A stretch of 64,000 bases of DNA from Stutzerimonas sp. S1 (GTDB taxonomy: Bacteria > Pseudomonadota > Gammaproteobacteria > Pseudomonadales > Pseudomonadaceae). Both the position numbers and the translations under genes were made by a program. This document shows, piece by piece, positions 8,518-17,158 of this stretch. Positions within the stretch are counted from its first letter, which is position 1; each line of letters begins with the position of its first letter. The stretch is from the NCBI RefSeq assembly GCF_025966695.1, contig NZ_JAOEIY010000002.1, positions 62,001 to 126,000 on the forward strand. The letters are read 5' to 3'. Below the pieces are notes generated by a model that was not told the DNA's origin, searched no databases, and saw nothing but the letters and a program-made list of their open reading frames with translations.

Positions 8518-8521
8518 GTCG

Positions 8522-8732
8522 CGTGGAAGCGTCTGCTGGCTGCGACCGTATGCCTGATCACGCGGCACGGCGGGCCGCTCGGCCGCTTTACCGGATCGGC
8601 CGGTAGATGGGTTGTCCAGTTGCAGCCCGGAAGCGTGTTGAACCAGAAGGGTGCGGCAGGGAATCCGCGCTCCCTGCTTTGGGGCGGCCAGCCGCTAGGC
8701 TGGCGCTGGAAAGAGCCGCTTGGCCGGGAAAT
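8522..8732. other. intergenic region upstream of the nirB promoter, no gene seen
   Basis: This stretch lies between the sigma-54 promoter and the end of the chemoreceptor gene. It should hold an enhancer for the sigma-54 activator. A short GC-rich hairpin (GGCCAGCC-GCTA-GGCTGGC) sits near 8686-8705 without a T-run. I see no coding region. Confidence 0.4.
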
Positions 8733-10232
8733 CTATTCTTGCACGGTGAAGCGGCCGCTGACGCTGCCGAGACCGAGGGCCAGCTTGTGCAGTTGGCGGC
8801 TGTCGGCGTCGAGTTGGCTGGCGTCGCTTGCATTGCGTTCGGCGACCTGCTGCACGCTCTGCAGATGGCGGCCCATGTCGGCAGAAACCGCGCTCTGCTC
8901 ATGGGTCGCTGCGGCGATCAGCTCGTTCATCTGGCTGATGGCTTCGATCTCGCCGGCAATCGCTTCCAGCAGCTGGGTGGTCTTCTGGCTACCGGCCACG
9001 CAGCGGGCGACGCTTTCGCGGCTGTTATGCATGGCATCGGTGGCTTGGCGGCTGCCTTGCTGCAGGCGGCCGATGATGGCCTGGATCTCCGTGGTGGACT
9101 CGGCGGTCTTGTGCGCCAGGCTACGCACCTCGTCGGCAACGACGGCGAAGCCGCGGCCCTGGTCGCCTGCGCGGGCGGCCTCGATGGCGGCATTGAGCGC
9201 CAGCAGATTGGTCTGATCGGCGATGGTGCGGATCACCTCCAGCACCCGGTCGATCTGCGCTGCCTGCTCGGCGAGATTCTGCACGACCTGATCGGTGCCC
9301 TCGATGTGTTCGGCCAGCGTGGCGATTTCTCCGCGCGCCTGGTTGACTGCGCCACGACCTTCACCGGCCTTGTGGCTGGCGCCTTGTGCGGCTTGCGCAG
9401 CGCGGTCGGCGTGGCTCGCAACGTCGTCGATAGCCACGCTCATCTGCTGCATGGCATCGACCATGTAAGCCGTCTCGTCCAGTTGCCGAGTGGCACCCTC
9501 GCGCAGCTGGTGTGTCGCAACACTGAGGCTGGCGGCGGTGCCATCCAGTGCGCGAGTGTCGCTGACCACCTCACCGACCAGTTCGGCGAGCTGATCGATG
9601 AAGCCATTGAAGCGCTGGGCCACCTGTCCGCTGGCCTGGCTGCGATGCCGCAGGTCGATGCGCGCCGGATCCCGGGTGATGGCGACCACACCATTCATCA
9701 GCGCATCGCCTTCGCGGGCCTCGGCGTTGGCGCGCACGGCGAGGTAAACGAGAATGACGCTCTCCACTACCACATATAAGGCATGCAGCAGCACCACGCC
9801 CCAGCTGCCCTCGGGAATCAGGAACACACTGACGCCTTGTTGCTGCAGGGCGAAGAAGCTCAGATGGTGCACGGCGATGGTGCCAGCGGCCACCACGATC
9901 GGCAGCCAATCGCGGTAGTACACCAGGAAGGCGAGCAGCACGAAGATGCCGAAGTGCATCTCCAGCATGCCGTGGGCCTGGTTGATGTGCAGGGCGGCCA
10001 GCACCATGAACGCGGCACCGATCAGGCAGCGCATCAGCCGCTGACCGGGAATCAGCAGGTTGAGCAGCGTCAGCGTGACAGCGGTGAGGCCGCCGATCAC
10101 CAGCGCCTGCGCCCAGTTGCCGTTCAGTGCCGCAAGACCCAGGGAATAAAGGACGAGCGCCCAGATCACGCCGAGCATGATCCGGTCGGCTTTGATGTAG
10201 TGCGCTTGCAGGGGCGGGCTTTGGCGATTCAT
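8733..10232 (-). CDS. methyl-accepting chemotaxis protein with multi-helix membrane sensor
   Basis: This 499-residue chemoreceptor has an N-terminal block of about 190 residues with five or six hydrophobic helices and no large periplasmic domain. A short linker and a cytoplasmic signalling domain follow, with the conserved hairpin tip EAARAGDQGRGFAVVADEVR near residues 350-370. Several His residues lie within or next to the helices (HINQAH, MHFG, VHHLSFF), so a metal- or haem-linked or redox signal is possible. The ligand is unknown. The start was placed at the ATG; a TTG 12 nt upstream (10244) is the alternative, and neither has a strong ribosome site. Confidence 0.85.
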   Translation of the reverse strand: MNRQSPPLQAHYIKADRIMLGVIWALVLYSLGLAALNGNWAQALVIGGLTAVTLTLLNLLIPGQRLMRCLIGAAFMVLAALHINQAHGMLEMHFGIFVLLAFLVYYRDWLPIVVAAGTIAVHHLSFFALQQQGVSVFLIPEGSWGVVLLHALYVVVESVILVYLAVRANAEAREGDALMNGVVAITRDPARIDLRHRSQASGQVAQRFNGFIDQLAELVGEVVSDTRALDGTAASLSVATHQLREGATRQLDETAYMVDAMQQMSVAIDDVASHADRAAQAAQGASHKAGEGRGAVNQARGEIATLAEHIEGTDQVVQNLAEQAAQIDRVLEVIRTIADQTNLLALNAAIEAARAGDQGRGFAVVADEVRSLAHKTAESTTEIQAIIGRLQQGSRQATDAMHNSRESVARCVAGSQKTTQLLEAIAGEIEAISQMNELIAAATHEQSAVSADMGRHLQSVQQVAERNASDASQLDADSRQLHKLALGLGSVSGRFTVQE

Positions 10233-10284
10233 TTGGGTACTCAAGGGGGTATGTCTATTTAGGATAAGCCGCCGCTCGGTGTGA

Positions 10285-11550
10285 CTAATTGATCTCCGGC
10301 AGCCGGTTGCTCGGCCGCGCCTGCGGCTTGGCGAGCAGCAGTTGCGCGGTGCCGATGCTGCGTTCGAGAAAGCCGCCCTCGCAGTAGCAGAGGTAGAACT
10401 CCCAGAGCCGGTAGAACTGCTCGTCGTAGCCCAGCGCTTCCAGCTCGTTGCGCGCGCGGCGGAAGTTCTCGTGCCACAGGCGCAGGGTGCGCGCGTAGTG
10501 CCAGCCGATGTCTTCCAGGTGCAGCAGGTTCATGTCGGTTTCGCGGCCGACCAGCTCGGTCATCCGCTGCACCGACGGCAGCGCGCCGCCGGGGAAGATG
10601 TAGCGCTGGATGAAGTCGACGCCGCGCCGCGCCTGCTCGTAGCGTTGGTCGCGGATGGTGATGGCCTGCAGCAGCATCAGCCCGTCGGGCTTGAGCAGGC
10701 GCGCGCACTGGCGGAAATAGGTCGGCAGGAAGCTGTGACCGACGGCCTCGATCATCTCGATGGACACCAGCTTGTCGAACTGGCCGTCGAGATCGCGATA
10801 GTCCTTGAGCAGCAGGGTGACGCGATCCTGCAGGCCTTCTTCCTCGATGCGCGCCTGGGTGTAGGCGAACTGCTCGTGCGACAGCGTGGTGGTGGTCACC
10901 CGGCAGCCATGGTTGACGGCGGCGTACAGCGCCATGCTGCCCCAGCCAGTGCCGATCTCCAGCAGGTGATCGGTTGGCTTGAGTTCGAGCTTGTCGCAGA
11001 TGCGCGCCAGCTTGTTCAGCTGGGCCTGTTCCAGGCTGTCGTCGGCACGCTCGAACAGCGCGGCGGAATACATCATGGTCGGGTCGAGAAAACGCTCGAA
11101 CAGCGCGTTGCCGAGGTCGTAGTGCGCCGCAATGTTGCGCTGCGAGCCAGCGCGGCTGTTGCGGTTGAGCCAGTGCAGGCCCTTGAGCAACGGGCGACCG
11201 AGCAGTGCCAGGCCGCCTTCGAGGCTATCGAGCACATCGAGGTTGGCGACGAACAGGCGGACCACCGCGGTCAGATCCGGGCTGCTCCAGTAGCCATGGA
11301 TATAGGCTTCGCCGGCGCCGATGGAGCCGTTGCTGGCGATCAGGCCCCAGGCGGCGCCGTCATGCACACGGATTTCGGCATGGAGGCCGCTGCCCGCGCC
11401 GAACAGCAGGCAACCCTCGCCCTCGAACACGCTCAACTGGCCGTGACGCAACTGCGCCAGCTGGCGCAGCACGCTGCGACGCAGCAGTCCACTGGCCAGG
11501 CCCAGGCCGGCCGCCGGGGTGGCTTTGACGGTCATGCTAGAGCTTTTCAT
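10285..11550 (-). CDS. cyclopropane-fatty-acid synthase family methyltransferase
   Basis: This 421-residue protein is of the CFA synthase/mycolic acid methyltransferase family. The SAM-binding motif LEIGTGWGSMA lies near residue 198 and the family segments EMIEAVGH and QRYIFPGG are present. It probably methylates or cyclopropanates unsaturated acyl chains of membrane phospholipids. It is the last gene of an eight-gene operon with photolyase and a LitR-like regulator. Related genes next to FAD oxidases in alphaproteobacteria make methylated or furan fatty acids after singlet oxygen stress, so this may be a paralogue specialised for light stress rather than the housekeeping Cfa. The ATG has GGAG 8 nt upstream and overlaps the DUF1365 gene by 14 nt. 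Confidence 0.88.
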   Translation of the reverse strand: MKSSSMTVKATPAAGLGLASGLLRRSVLRQLAQLRHGQLSVFEGEGCLLFGAGSGLHAEIRVHDGAAWGLIASNGSIGAGEAYIHGYWSSPDLTAVVRLFVANLDVLDSLEGGLALLGRPLLKGLHWLNRNSRAGSQRNIAAHYDLGNALFERFLDPTMMYSAALFERADDSLEQAQLNKLARICDKLELKPTDHLLEIGTGWGSMALYAAVNHGCRVTTTTLSHEQFAYTQARIEEEGLQDRVTLLLKDYRDLDGQFDKLVSIEMIEAVGHSFLPTYFRQCARLLKPDGLMLLQAITIRDQRYEQARRGVDFIQRYIFPGGALPSVQRMTELVGRETDMNLLHLEDIGWHYARTLRLWHENFRRARNELEALGYDEQFYRLWEFYLCYCEGGFLERSIGTAQLLLAKPQARPSNRLPEIN

Positions 11551-12352
11551 GGCGAGACTCCGGAACAGTAACGGTGGCCACGGCATAACGGCCGTCGGCG
11601 GGTTGGTGGGAGAAGATCGGGGTGCGCTTGAGCAGTAGGCGCAGTGCCTGCCAGTAAATGGCGAGCACGGTCTTGCCGGTCATCCAGGGGAAGCGCAGCA
11701 GGTAGCGATGCACGGCGGCGCGCGAGAGTGGCTCGCGCTTGAGGCCAAGGGTGGCATCGAACAGCTTGCGTTCGTCCTGCCAGTCCTCCATGTGCACGCC
11801 GATGCTCGACCCCGGCGGGTTGAAGCGCATGCGGTACTCGAGGTTGCCGGGCAGGAACGGCGATACGTGGAACGTTTTTGCCACGCTGCAGCGCAGGTTG
11901 GTGTTACCGCTGGCCGGCAACACGTAGTGATAGCGCTCGCGCCAGGGCGTGTTGCTGACTTCGCAGAGGATCGCCGCCAGCCGCTCCTGCTCGTCGAAGC
12001 AGTAGAAGAAACTCACCGGATTGAAGCTCAGGCCCCAGCTGCGCGGCTGGGTCAGCAGACGTACCGGGCCGCTGATCGTACGCCCCAGTGCCTCGCTGAC
12101 GCGCTGGCGCACCGCATCCGCCAGTGACATGCCCTGGCGGGTGAACTCCGGTAGGTAGTCGGTTTCCCGGAAGGCGAACGCGGCGAAGCGACCGCGGCCG
12201 CTCAGGGCGGACAGCCCGAGCACGGCGTCCTGCTCGGCGAGGTCCAGATAGAGCAGGCCCATGCGGTAGTGAAAGGCATGCGCACGCGGGGCGAAGCGCC
12301 GGTGCTGCACCCAGCCGTGGTACAGCGCGCTGTGGACGATGGCGCCGCTCAT
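11537..12352 (-). CDS. DUF1365 family protein
   Basis: This 271-residue protein has the DUF1365 hallmarks: an N-terminal HSALYHGWVQHRRFAPRAHAF segment, LLTQPRSWGLSFNPVSFFYC and a C-terminal segment KTVLAIYWQALRL. Its biochemical role is not established. It nearly always sits beside an FAD amine-oxidase-like protein and a CFA-synthase-like protein, as here, which suggests a step in acyl-chain modification. Its ATG overlaps the preceding stop by 4 nt (ATGA). Confidence 0.88.
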   Translation of the reverse strand: MSGAIVHSALYHGWVQHRRFAPRAHAFHYRMGLLYLDLAEQDAVLGLSALSGRGRFAAFAFRETDYLPEFTRQGMSLADAVRQRVSEALGRTISGPVRLLTQPRSWGLSFNPVSFFYCFDEQERLAAILCEVSNTPWRERYHYVLPASGNTNLRCSVAKTFHVSPFLPGNLEYRMRFNPPGSSIGVHMEDWQDERKLFDATLGLKREPLSRAAVHRYLLRFPWMTGKTVLAIYWQALRLLLKRTPIFSHQPADGRYAVATVTVPESRHEKL

Positions 12353-13596
12353 AGCGATTCGCCAAACGCCGCGGCCACGCGCAACGCGCTGACCACGCCG
12401 TCTTCGTGGAAGCCGTTGCCCCAGTAGGCGCCGCAGAAATAACTGTGGCGGGCGCCGAGCAGCTCGTCGGCGCGGGCGTGGGCGGCGATGCCGGCCAGGC
12501 TGTACTGCGGATGGGCATAGGTGAAGCGGGCCAGCACCAGTTCCGGGTCGATCGCCTCGCTCTGGTTGAGGCTGACGCAGAAGGTTTCCGGGGCGTCGAT
12601 GCCTTGCAGGATGTTCATGTTGTAGGTGACGGCGGCCAGCTGTTCGCTCGGGCCACCGAGACGATAGTTCCAGCTGGCCCAGGCCCGACGCCGGCGCGGT
12701 AGCAGACGGGTATCGGTATGCAGCACCACCTCGTTGTCGGCATAGCCGATGGCGCCGAGGATTGCCCACTCGGGTCCGGTGGGTTCGGCCAGCAGCTTCA
12801 ATGCCTGGTCGCTGTGGCAGGCAAACACCACCTTGTCGAAGCGTTCGGCGCCGGCCGGGCTGTGCACGGTGACACCGTGCTGGTCGCGCGCAACCTCGAA
12901 CACCGGGCAGTTCAGCCGGATGCGTTGGCTGAATGCGCGGGTCAGCGGCTCGATATACGCGCTCGAGCCGCCTTCGACCACGTACCACTGCGGGCGCTCG
13001 CTCACCGACAGCAGGCCGTGGTTCTTGAAGAAACGCACGAAGAATTCCAACGGAAACTCGAGCATGTCGGCCAGCGACATCGACCAGATCGCCGCCCCCA
13101 TCGGCACGATGTAATGGTCGATGAAACGCTGGCTGTAGCGGCCCAGGCGCAGGTAGTTGCCGAGGGTGACGTGCGGGCCGATACGACCGTTCTGGTAGTC
13201 GTCCAGCGCTTCTCGATTGAAGCGCAGAATGTCACGGATCATGCCCCAGAACGGCGGCGAGAACAGGTTGCTGCGCTGGGCGAACAGGGTGTTGAGGTCG
13301 TGGCCGTTGTACTCCAGATCGCTGAACGGGTCGCAGACCGAGAAGCTCATCTCGGTTGGCCGATACGCCACGCCAAGCTGGCGCAGCAGCTTGATGAAGT
13401 TGGGATAGGTCCAGTCGTTGAAGACGATGAAGCCGGTGTCCACCGCGTAATCGCGGCCCCGCAGGTGCACGTCCACCGTATGGGTGTGGCCGCCGATCCA
13501 GCTGGCGGCCTCGAACACGCTGATGTCGTGCTGGCGGTTGAGCAGGTGGGCGCAGGTCAGGCCGGCGATGCCGCTGCCGATGATGGCGATCTTCAT
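12349..13596 (-). CDS. FAD-dependent oxidoreductase, amine oxidase/desaturase family
   Basis: This 415-residue flavoprotein begins with the dinucleotide-binding motif MKIAIIGSGIAGLTCA, followed by a phytoene desaturase/amine-oxidase-like GGH segment. Proteins of this subfamily next to CFA-like genes are thought to oxidise or desaturate acyl chains; UfaD of furan fatty acid synthesis is an example I recall. It overlaps DUF1365 by 4 nt and follows the SDR gene by 8 nt. Confidence 0.87.
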   Translation of the reverse strand: MKIAIIGSGIAGLTCAHLLNRQHDISVFEAASWIGGHTHTVDVHLRGRDYAVDTGFIVFNDWTYPNFIKLLRQLGVAYRPTEMSFSVCDPFSDLEYNGHDLNTLFAQRSNLFSPPFWGMIRDILRFNREALDDYQNGRIGPHVTLGNYLRLGRYSQRFIDHYIVPMGAAIWSMSLADMLEFPLEFFVRFFKNHGLLSVSERPQWYVVEGGSSAYIEPLTRAFSQRIRLNCPVFEVARDQHGVTVHSPAGAERFDKVVFACHSDQALKLLAEPTGPEWAILGAIGYADNEVVLHTDTRLLPRRRRAWASWNYRLGGPSEQLAAVTYNMNILQGIDAPETFCVSLNQSEAIDPELVLARFTYAHPQYSLAGIAAHARADELLGARHSYFCGAYWGNGFHEDGVVSALRVAAAFGESL

Positions 13597-13604
13597 GGTG
13601 TGGT

Positions 13605-14369
13605 CTATCCGTGAGAGTCCGTGCGCGCCATGCGCTGGCCGAGGGCGTACTGCAGGCGTGCGGGCAGGAGGGAAAGCAGGCGCAGTCCGGCAATGAACGG
13701 CGCGGGGAACTGGATGTGCAGCGGTCGACGCTCCAGGCGGCGGATGATGTAGCGTGCGGCCTTCTCTACAGGCCAGCGCAGTGGCATGGGGAAGTCGTTG
13801 CGCCGGGTCAGCGGCGTGTCGACGAACCCGGGGCTGATCAGCGTGACGTCGATGCGCTCGGCAGCCAGGTCCAGGCGCAGCGATTCGAGCAGGTAGCGCA
13901 GGCCGGCCTTGGATGCGCCATAGGCGCCGGCGCGCGGCAGCGGCAGCCAGGTCACCGAACTGCCGACGCCCACCAGCAACGGGCGCTCACCGCGGCGCAG
14001 CAACGGCAACGCTGCCTCGATGCAGTAGCCGGGCGCGATCAGGTTGGCGCGCAGCACGCGTTCGAGCAGTTCGGCCTGGAAATGCCGGACGTCGATGTAT
14101 TCGCAGGTGCCGGCGTTGAGGATCAGCGTATCCAGCGCGCCCCAGCGTGTGTCGATCTCCGCTGCAATGGCACGCACCTGCGCCGCGTCGGTCAGGTCGC
14201 CCGGTAGCACCAGCACCTGCTCCGGGTATTGCCGGGCAAGGGCATGCAGCGGCTCGTCACTGCGCGCCGACAGTGCCAGCCGGTGGCCTTCGGTGAGCAG
14301 CTGGCGCGCCAGTTCGTGGCCGATGCCGCTGCTGGCGCCGGTCAGCCAGATGTGCCGCTGGGCGCTCAT
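13605..14369 (-). CDS. short-chain dehydrogenase/reductase
   Basis: This 254-residue SDR has the cofactor motif TGASSGIG at about residues 10-17 and the active-site pair Tyr-x3-Lys in YGASK. The C-terminal end is basic. The substrate is unknown; the operon context suggests an oxidised lipid or aldehyde. It overlaps the NTF2-like gene by 4 nt. Confidence 0.88.
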   Translation of the reverse strand: MSAQRHIWLTGASSGIGHELARQLLTEGHRLALSARSDEPLHALARQYPEQVLVLPGDLTDAAQVRAIAAEIDTRWGALDTLILNAGTCEYIDVRHFQAELLERVLRANLIAPGYCIEAALPLLRRGERPLLVGVGSSVTWLPLPRAGAYGASKAGLRYLLESLRLDLAAERIDVTLISPGFVDTPLTRRNDFPMPLRWPVEKAARYIIRRLERRPLHIQFPAPFIAGLRLLSLLPARLQYALGQRMARTDSHG

Positions 14370-14794
14370 GTCAGCCTCCGTTGCAGCCAGCGGATCGCCG
14401 GGCCGAGCAGTGGCACATGCTGATAGAGCAGCGCGCCGGCGTCGAAGAAGTCACGGTGCCGTTCGACCTTGCCCTCGCCATTCCAGCGCAGTAGCGAGCA
14501 GCCTTCGAGGCTGATCAGCTGGCCACAGTTGAGCCGTGGGTGACGGTAGCTCATCACCCAGCGCAGATAGCCTTCGCCTTCGCGCACGGGGTCGAACCCG
14601 ATGAACTCGAAGTCCAGCTGCGTGACATTGGCGTAGAGCGCGGCGAAATAGCGTTGCAGCGCCTCCAGCCCGACGACTTCGTGCAGCGGATCGGTGAAGT
14701 GCACCTCGTCGGCATACAGCTCGCCGAGGCGATGCAGGTTGCCGGCGTCCAAATCGGCGAAGCGGCGGGCGAAGTCGTGGAGGAAGTCGCTCAT
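14366..14794 (-). CDS. NTF2-like (SnoaL/ketosteroid isomerase fold) protein
   Basis: This 142-residue single-domain protein begins MSDFLHDFARRFADLD. The helix pattern and the DEVHFTDPLHEVVG segment are typical of nuclear transport factor 2-like proteins found in photolyase operons of pseudomonads. It may bind or isomerise a small hydrophobic substrate; no specific activity can be assigned. It overlaps both the photolyase and SDR genes by 4 nt. Confidence 0.82.
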   Translation of the reverse strand: MSDFLHDFARRFADLDAGNLHRLGELYADEVHFTDPLHEVVGLEALQRYFAALYANVTQLDFEFIGFDPVREGEGYLRWVMSYRHPRLNCGQLISLEGCSLLRWNGEGKVERHRDFFDAGALLYQHVPLLGPAIRWLQRRLT

Positions 14795-16221
14795 GGCTGC
14801 ACCTGCGGCAGATCGCGGAACGCCGCTAGCACCCGCGCACGGCTCTCGCCGAGATCGACGATCGGCGCCGGATAGTTCTTCGGTGCGAACAGCCCGCCGA
14901 GCGTCGCCGGGTTGTGGATGTCGCGACGGCTGAGCCCTTGCAGTTCCGGCAGCCAGTGACGCAGGAAGCGGCCGTCCGGGTCGAAGCGCTGTGACTGGCT
15001 GATCGGGTTGAACAGGCGGAAGTAGGGCACCGCATCGGTGCCGGTGGAAGCGCTCCACTGCCAGCCGCCGTTATTGGCGGCCAGATCGCCGTCGATCAGC
15101 TGGCGCATGAACCAGCGCTCGCCTTCGCGCCAGTCGATCAGCAGGTTCTTGCTGAGGAACATCGCCGTGATCATGCGCAGGCGGTTGTGCATCCAGCCGG
15201 TGTCGCGCAGCTGGCGCATGGCCGCGTCGACAATGGGAAAGCCGGTGCGGCCTTCCTGCCAGGCGGCGAGGTCATCCGGGGCGTGGCGCCACGGCAGCGC
15301 TTCGGTTTCGGCGCGGAAGGCGCGATGCATCGAGACGCGCGGATAGCCGACCAGGATGTGGGTGTAGAACTCGCGCCAGAGCAGTTCGTTGATCCAGGCG
15401 ACGGCGCCGCTGCTGCCGCTGTCCAGTTCGCCACGATTGCCGGCGAGCGCGGCATGCAGGCACTGGCGGATCGAGATCACCCCGGCCGCGAGGTACGGTG
15501 ACAGCTGGCTGGTGCCGGGCTCGGCGGGCAGATCGCGGCGCTGCTGGTAATCGTCCAGAGCCTCATCGACGAAGGCCGTCAGGCGCTGGTAGGCGTGGGC
15601 TTCCCCAGCTGGCCAGCGTGCCTGCAGCGTGCTGGCGGGCACGGCGAAGCCCGGTACCGCGGTTGGCAGCGAATCGCTGGTTATCGCCAGCGGCGCCTGC
15701 GGCGCGAGCGGCGGCAGGCACGGCGGCAGCGACAGTTGCAGGCGCGCCAGGCAGCTCTTGCGGAACTGGCCGAACACCTTGAAGTAGCCGCCGCTTTGCG
15801 TCAGCAGCGTGCCCGGGGCGAAGAGCAGACGGTCGAGGTAGCCACGCGTGACGATGCCGTCCTGACGCAAGGCGTCGCTCACGGCGTGGTCGCGGCGCTG
15901 CTCGTCGACGCCGTAATCCTCGTTGAAATGCACAGCGCGCACGGCGTGCTCGCGGCAGACCTGGCGCAACGCGTCGGGGACGGTCTGCCAGTCATCGGTG
16001 TGGCGAATCAGCAGTGGCACGTTGAGCCGGCGCAACTCCGTGGCCAGCTCGGCGACGTTGCGCAGCCAGAAGTCCACCTTGCACGGCGCATCGTCGTGAC
16101 GATGCCACTGATCCGGCGTGAGCAGGAACAGCGCGATCGTCGGCCCGGCAGCCATGGCAGCGCTCAGGGCGGTGTTGTCGCTTACGCGCAGGTCGCGACG
16201 CAGCCAGATCAACTGAGTCAT
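14791..16221 (-). CDS. phrB: deoxyribodipyrimidine photolyase (class I CPD)
   Basis: This 476-residue photolyase starts MTQLIWLRRDLRVSDNTAL and has the N-terminal antenna domain. The acidic residues in HFNEDYGVDE lie where MTHF-type photolyases bind their folate. The C-terminal FAD domain has NNGGWQWSASTGTDAVPYFR, which includes the conserved Trp electron path. It repairs cyclobutane pyrimidine dimers with blue light. It sits between the LitR-like regulator and the NTF2-like gene with 4-nt overlaps. folE in the same island fits supply of a pterin/folate antenna. Confidence 0.95.
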   Translation of the reverse strand: MTQLIWLRRDLRVSDNTALSAAMAAGPTIALFLLTPDQWHRHDDAPCKVDFWLRNVAELATELRRLNVPLLIRHTDDWQTVPDALRQVCREHAVRAVHFNEDYGVDEQRRDHAVSDALRQDGIVTRGYLDRLLFAPGTLLTQSGGYFKVFGQFRKSCLARLQLSLPPCLPPLAPQAPLAITSDSLPTAVPGFAVPASTLQARWPAGEAHAYQRLTAFVDEALDDYQQRRDLPAEPGTSQLSPYLAAGVISIRQCLHAALAGNRGELDSGSSGAVAWINELLWREFYTHILVGYPRVSMHRAFRAETEALPWRHAPDDLAAWQEGRTGFPIVDAAMRQLRDTGWMHNRLRMITAMFLSKNLLIDWREGERWFMRQLIDGDLAANNGGWQWSASTGTDAVPYFRLFNPISQSQRFDPDGRFLRHWLPELQGLSRRDIHNPATLGGLFAPKNYPAPIVDLGESRARVLAAFRDLPQVQP

Positions 16222-17156
16222 GCGCGGCTCTCCGTTACGTCAGGCAGCAGCCCGTCTGCCTGCAGCTGGTGCAGTGACGCCAGCGGATCGCCAGCCAAAC
16301 GCAGGCCAGGCTGCTGGCTCAGGGTATCGCCGTGGATATGCACGGCGGGACCGGCGAGCAGCAGTGGCAGCTCATGCTGCGTGAGCAGGCGCGGCAGCTG
16401 ACGCTGCAGGCAATCGGCGTCCAGGCTGTGCCCGGCATGCAGCAGCAGGGCGCGCGGATCGATGCGTTCCAGCGCGAGGCTGAGTTCGGCCAGCGGCACC
16501 GTCCACTCGATGGTTTCCACCGGGCAGCCCGCGCTGGACACCAGCCAGGCGGTCAGCCACAGGCCGGCGTCGAACGGCCCGTCACCCAGGCTGGCCAGCA
16601 GCAGCGGCGCGCCGACGTGCTGACGGTTGTTGAAGTAGATCCGTGTGGCCAGTTTGCTGCGCAGCCAGGAGTCGAACAGGGCGCGCTCCAGTGCCGCGCC
16701 GAACTGGCCGTGCCAGCGCTGTTCCAGCCTGGTCTGCAGCGGCAGCAGCAGATGCTGGCAGAGAGTACGCGGCGGGTAGACCGTCAGCGCACGGTTGAAA
16801 GCATCGTCGAGTTGCCGTTCATCGAGGCGATCGATGGCCGCCAGTAGCTCGTCCTGCAGATTGACCCAGAGGTTCTGCTCGACGGGTGCGGACTCGGGGC
16901 CGGCGGTCAGCAACTGCTTGATCTGGCTGACGGCCACGCCACGGCTGAGCCAGGTGAGGATGTCGCGGATGCGTTGCACGTGGCCGTCGTCGTACAGCCG
17001 GTGGCCCTTGGCGGTACGGCGCGGCACGATCAGCCCGTAGCGGCGTTCCCAGGCGCGCAGCGTTACCGCGTTCACCCCGGTCAGCCGGGCGACATCGCGG
17101 ATCGGCCGCCAGCCGGGTTCGAGGTCGGCCGGGGTGTTGTCGAACGCATCGCTCAT
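16218..17156 (-). CDS. MerR-family regulator, class II LitR/PplR type
   Basis: This 312-residue regulator has an N-terminal MerR helix-turn-helix (DVARLTGVNAVTLRAWERRYG, about residues 19-39) followed by a CarH/LitR-like C-terminal region. That region lacks the DxHxxG motif needed for B12 binding. In P. putida such class II LitR proteins control light-inducible genes and depend on a separate LOV photoreceptor. Here a short LOV gene lies 7.5 kb away and photolyase is next in the operon. It overlaps photolyase by 4 nt and follows the rudS-like gene by 2 nt. The operator is probably the TTGTACAA cluster upstream of 18118. Confidence 0.88.
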   Translation of the reverse strand: MSDAFDNTPADLEPGWRPIRDVARLTGVNAVTLRAWERRYGLIVPRRTAKGHRLYDDGHVQRIRDILTWLSRGVAVSQIKQLLTAGPESAPVEQNLWVNLQDELLAAIDRLDERQLDDAFNRALTVYPPRTLCQHLLLPLQTRLEQRWHGQFGAALERALFDSWLRSKLATRIYFNNRQHVGAPLLLASLGDGPFDAGLWLTAWLVSSAGCPVETIEWTVPLAELSLALERIDPRALLLHAGHSLDADCLQRQLPRLLTQHELPLLLAGPAVHIHGDTLSQQPGLRLAGDPLASLHQLQADGLLPDVTESRA

Positions 17157-17158
17157 GA

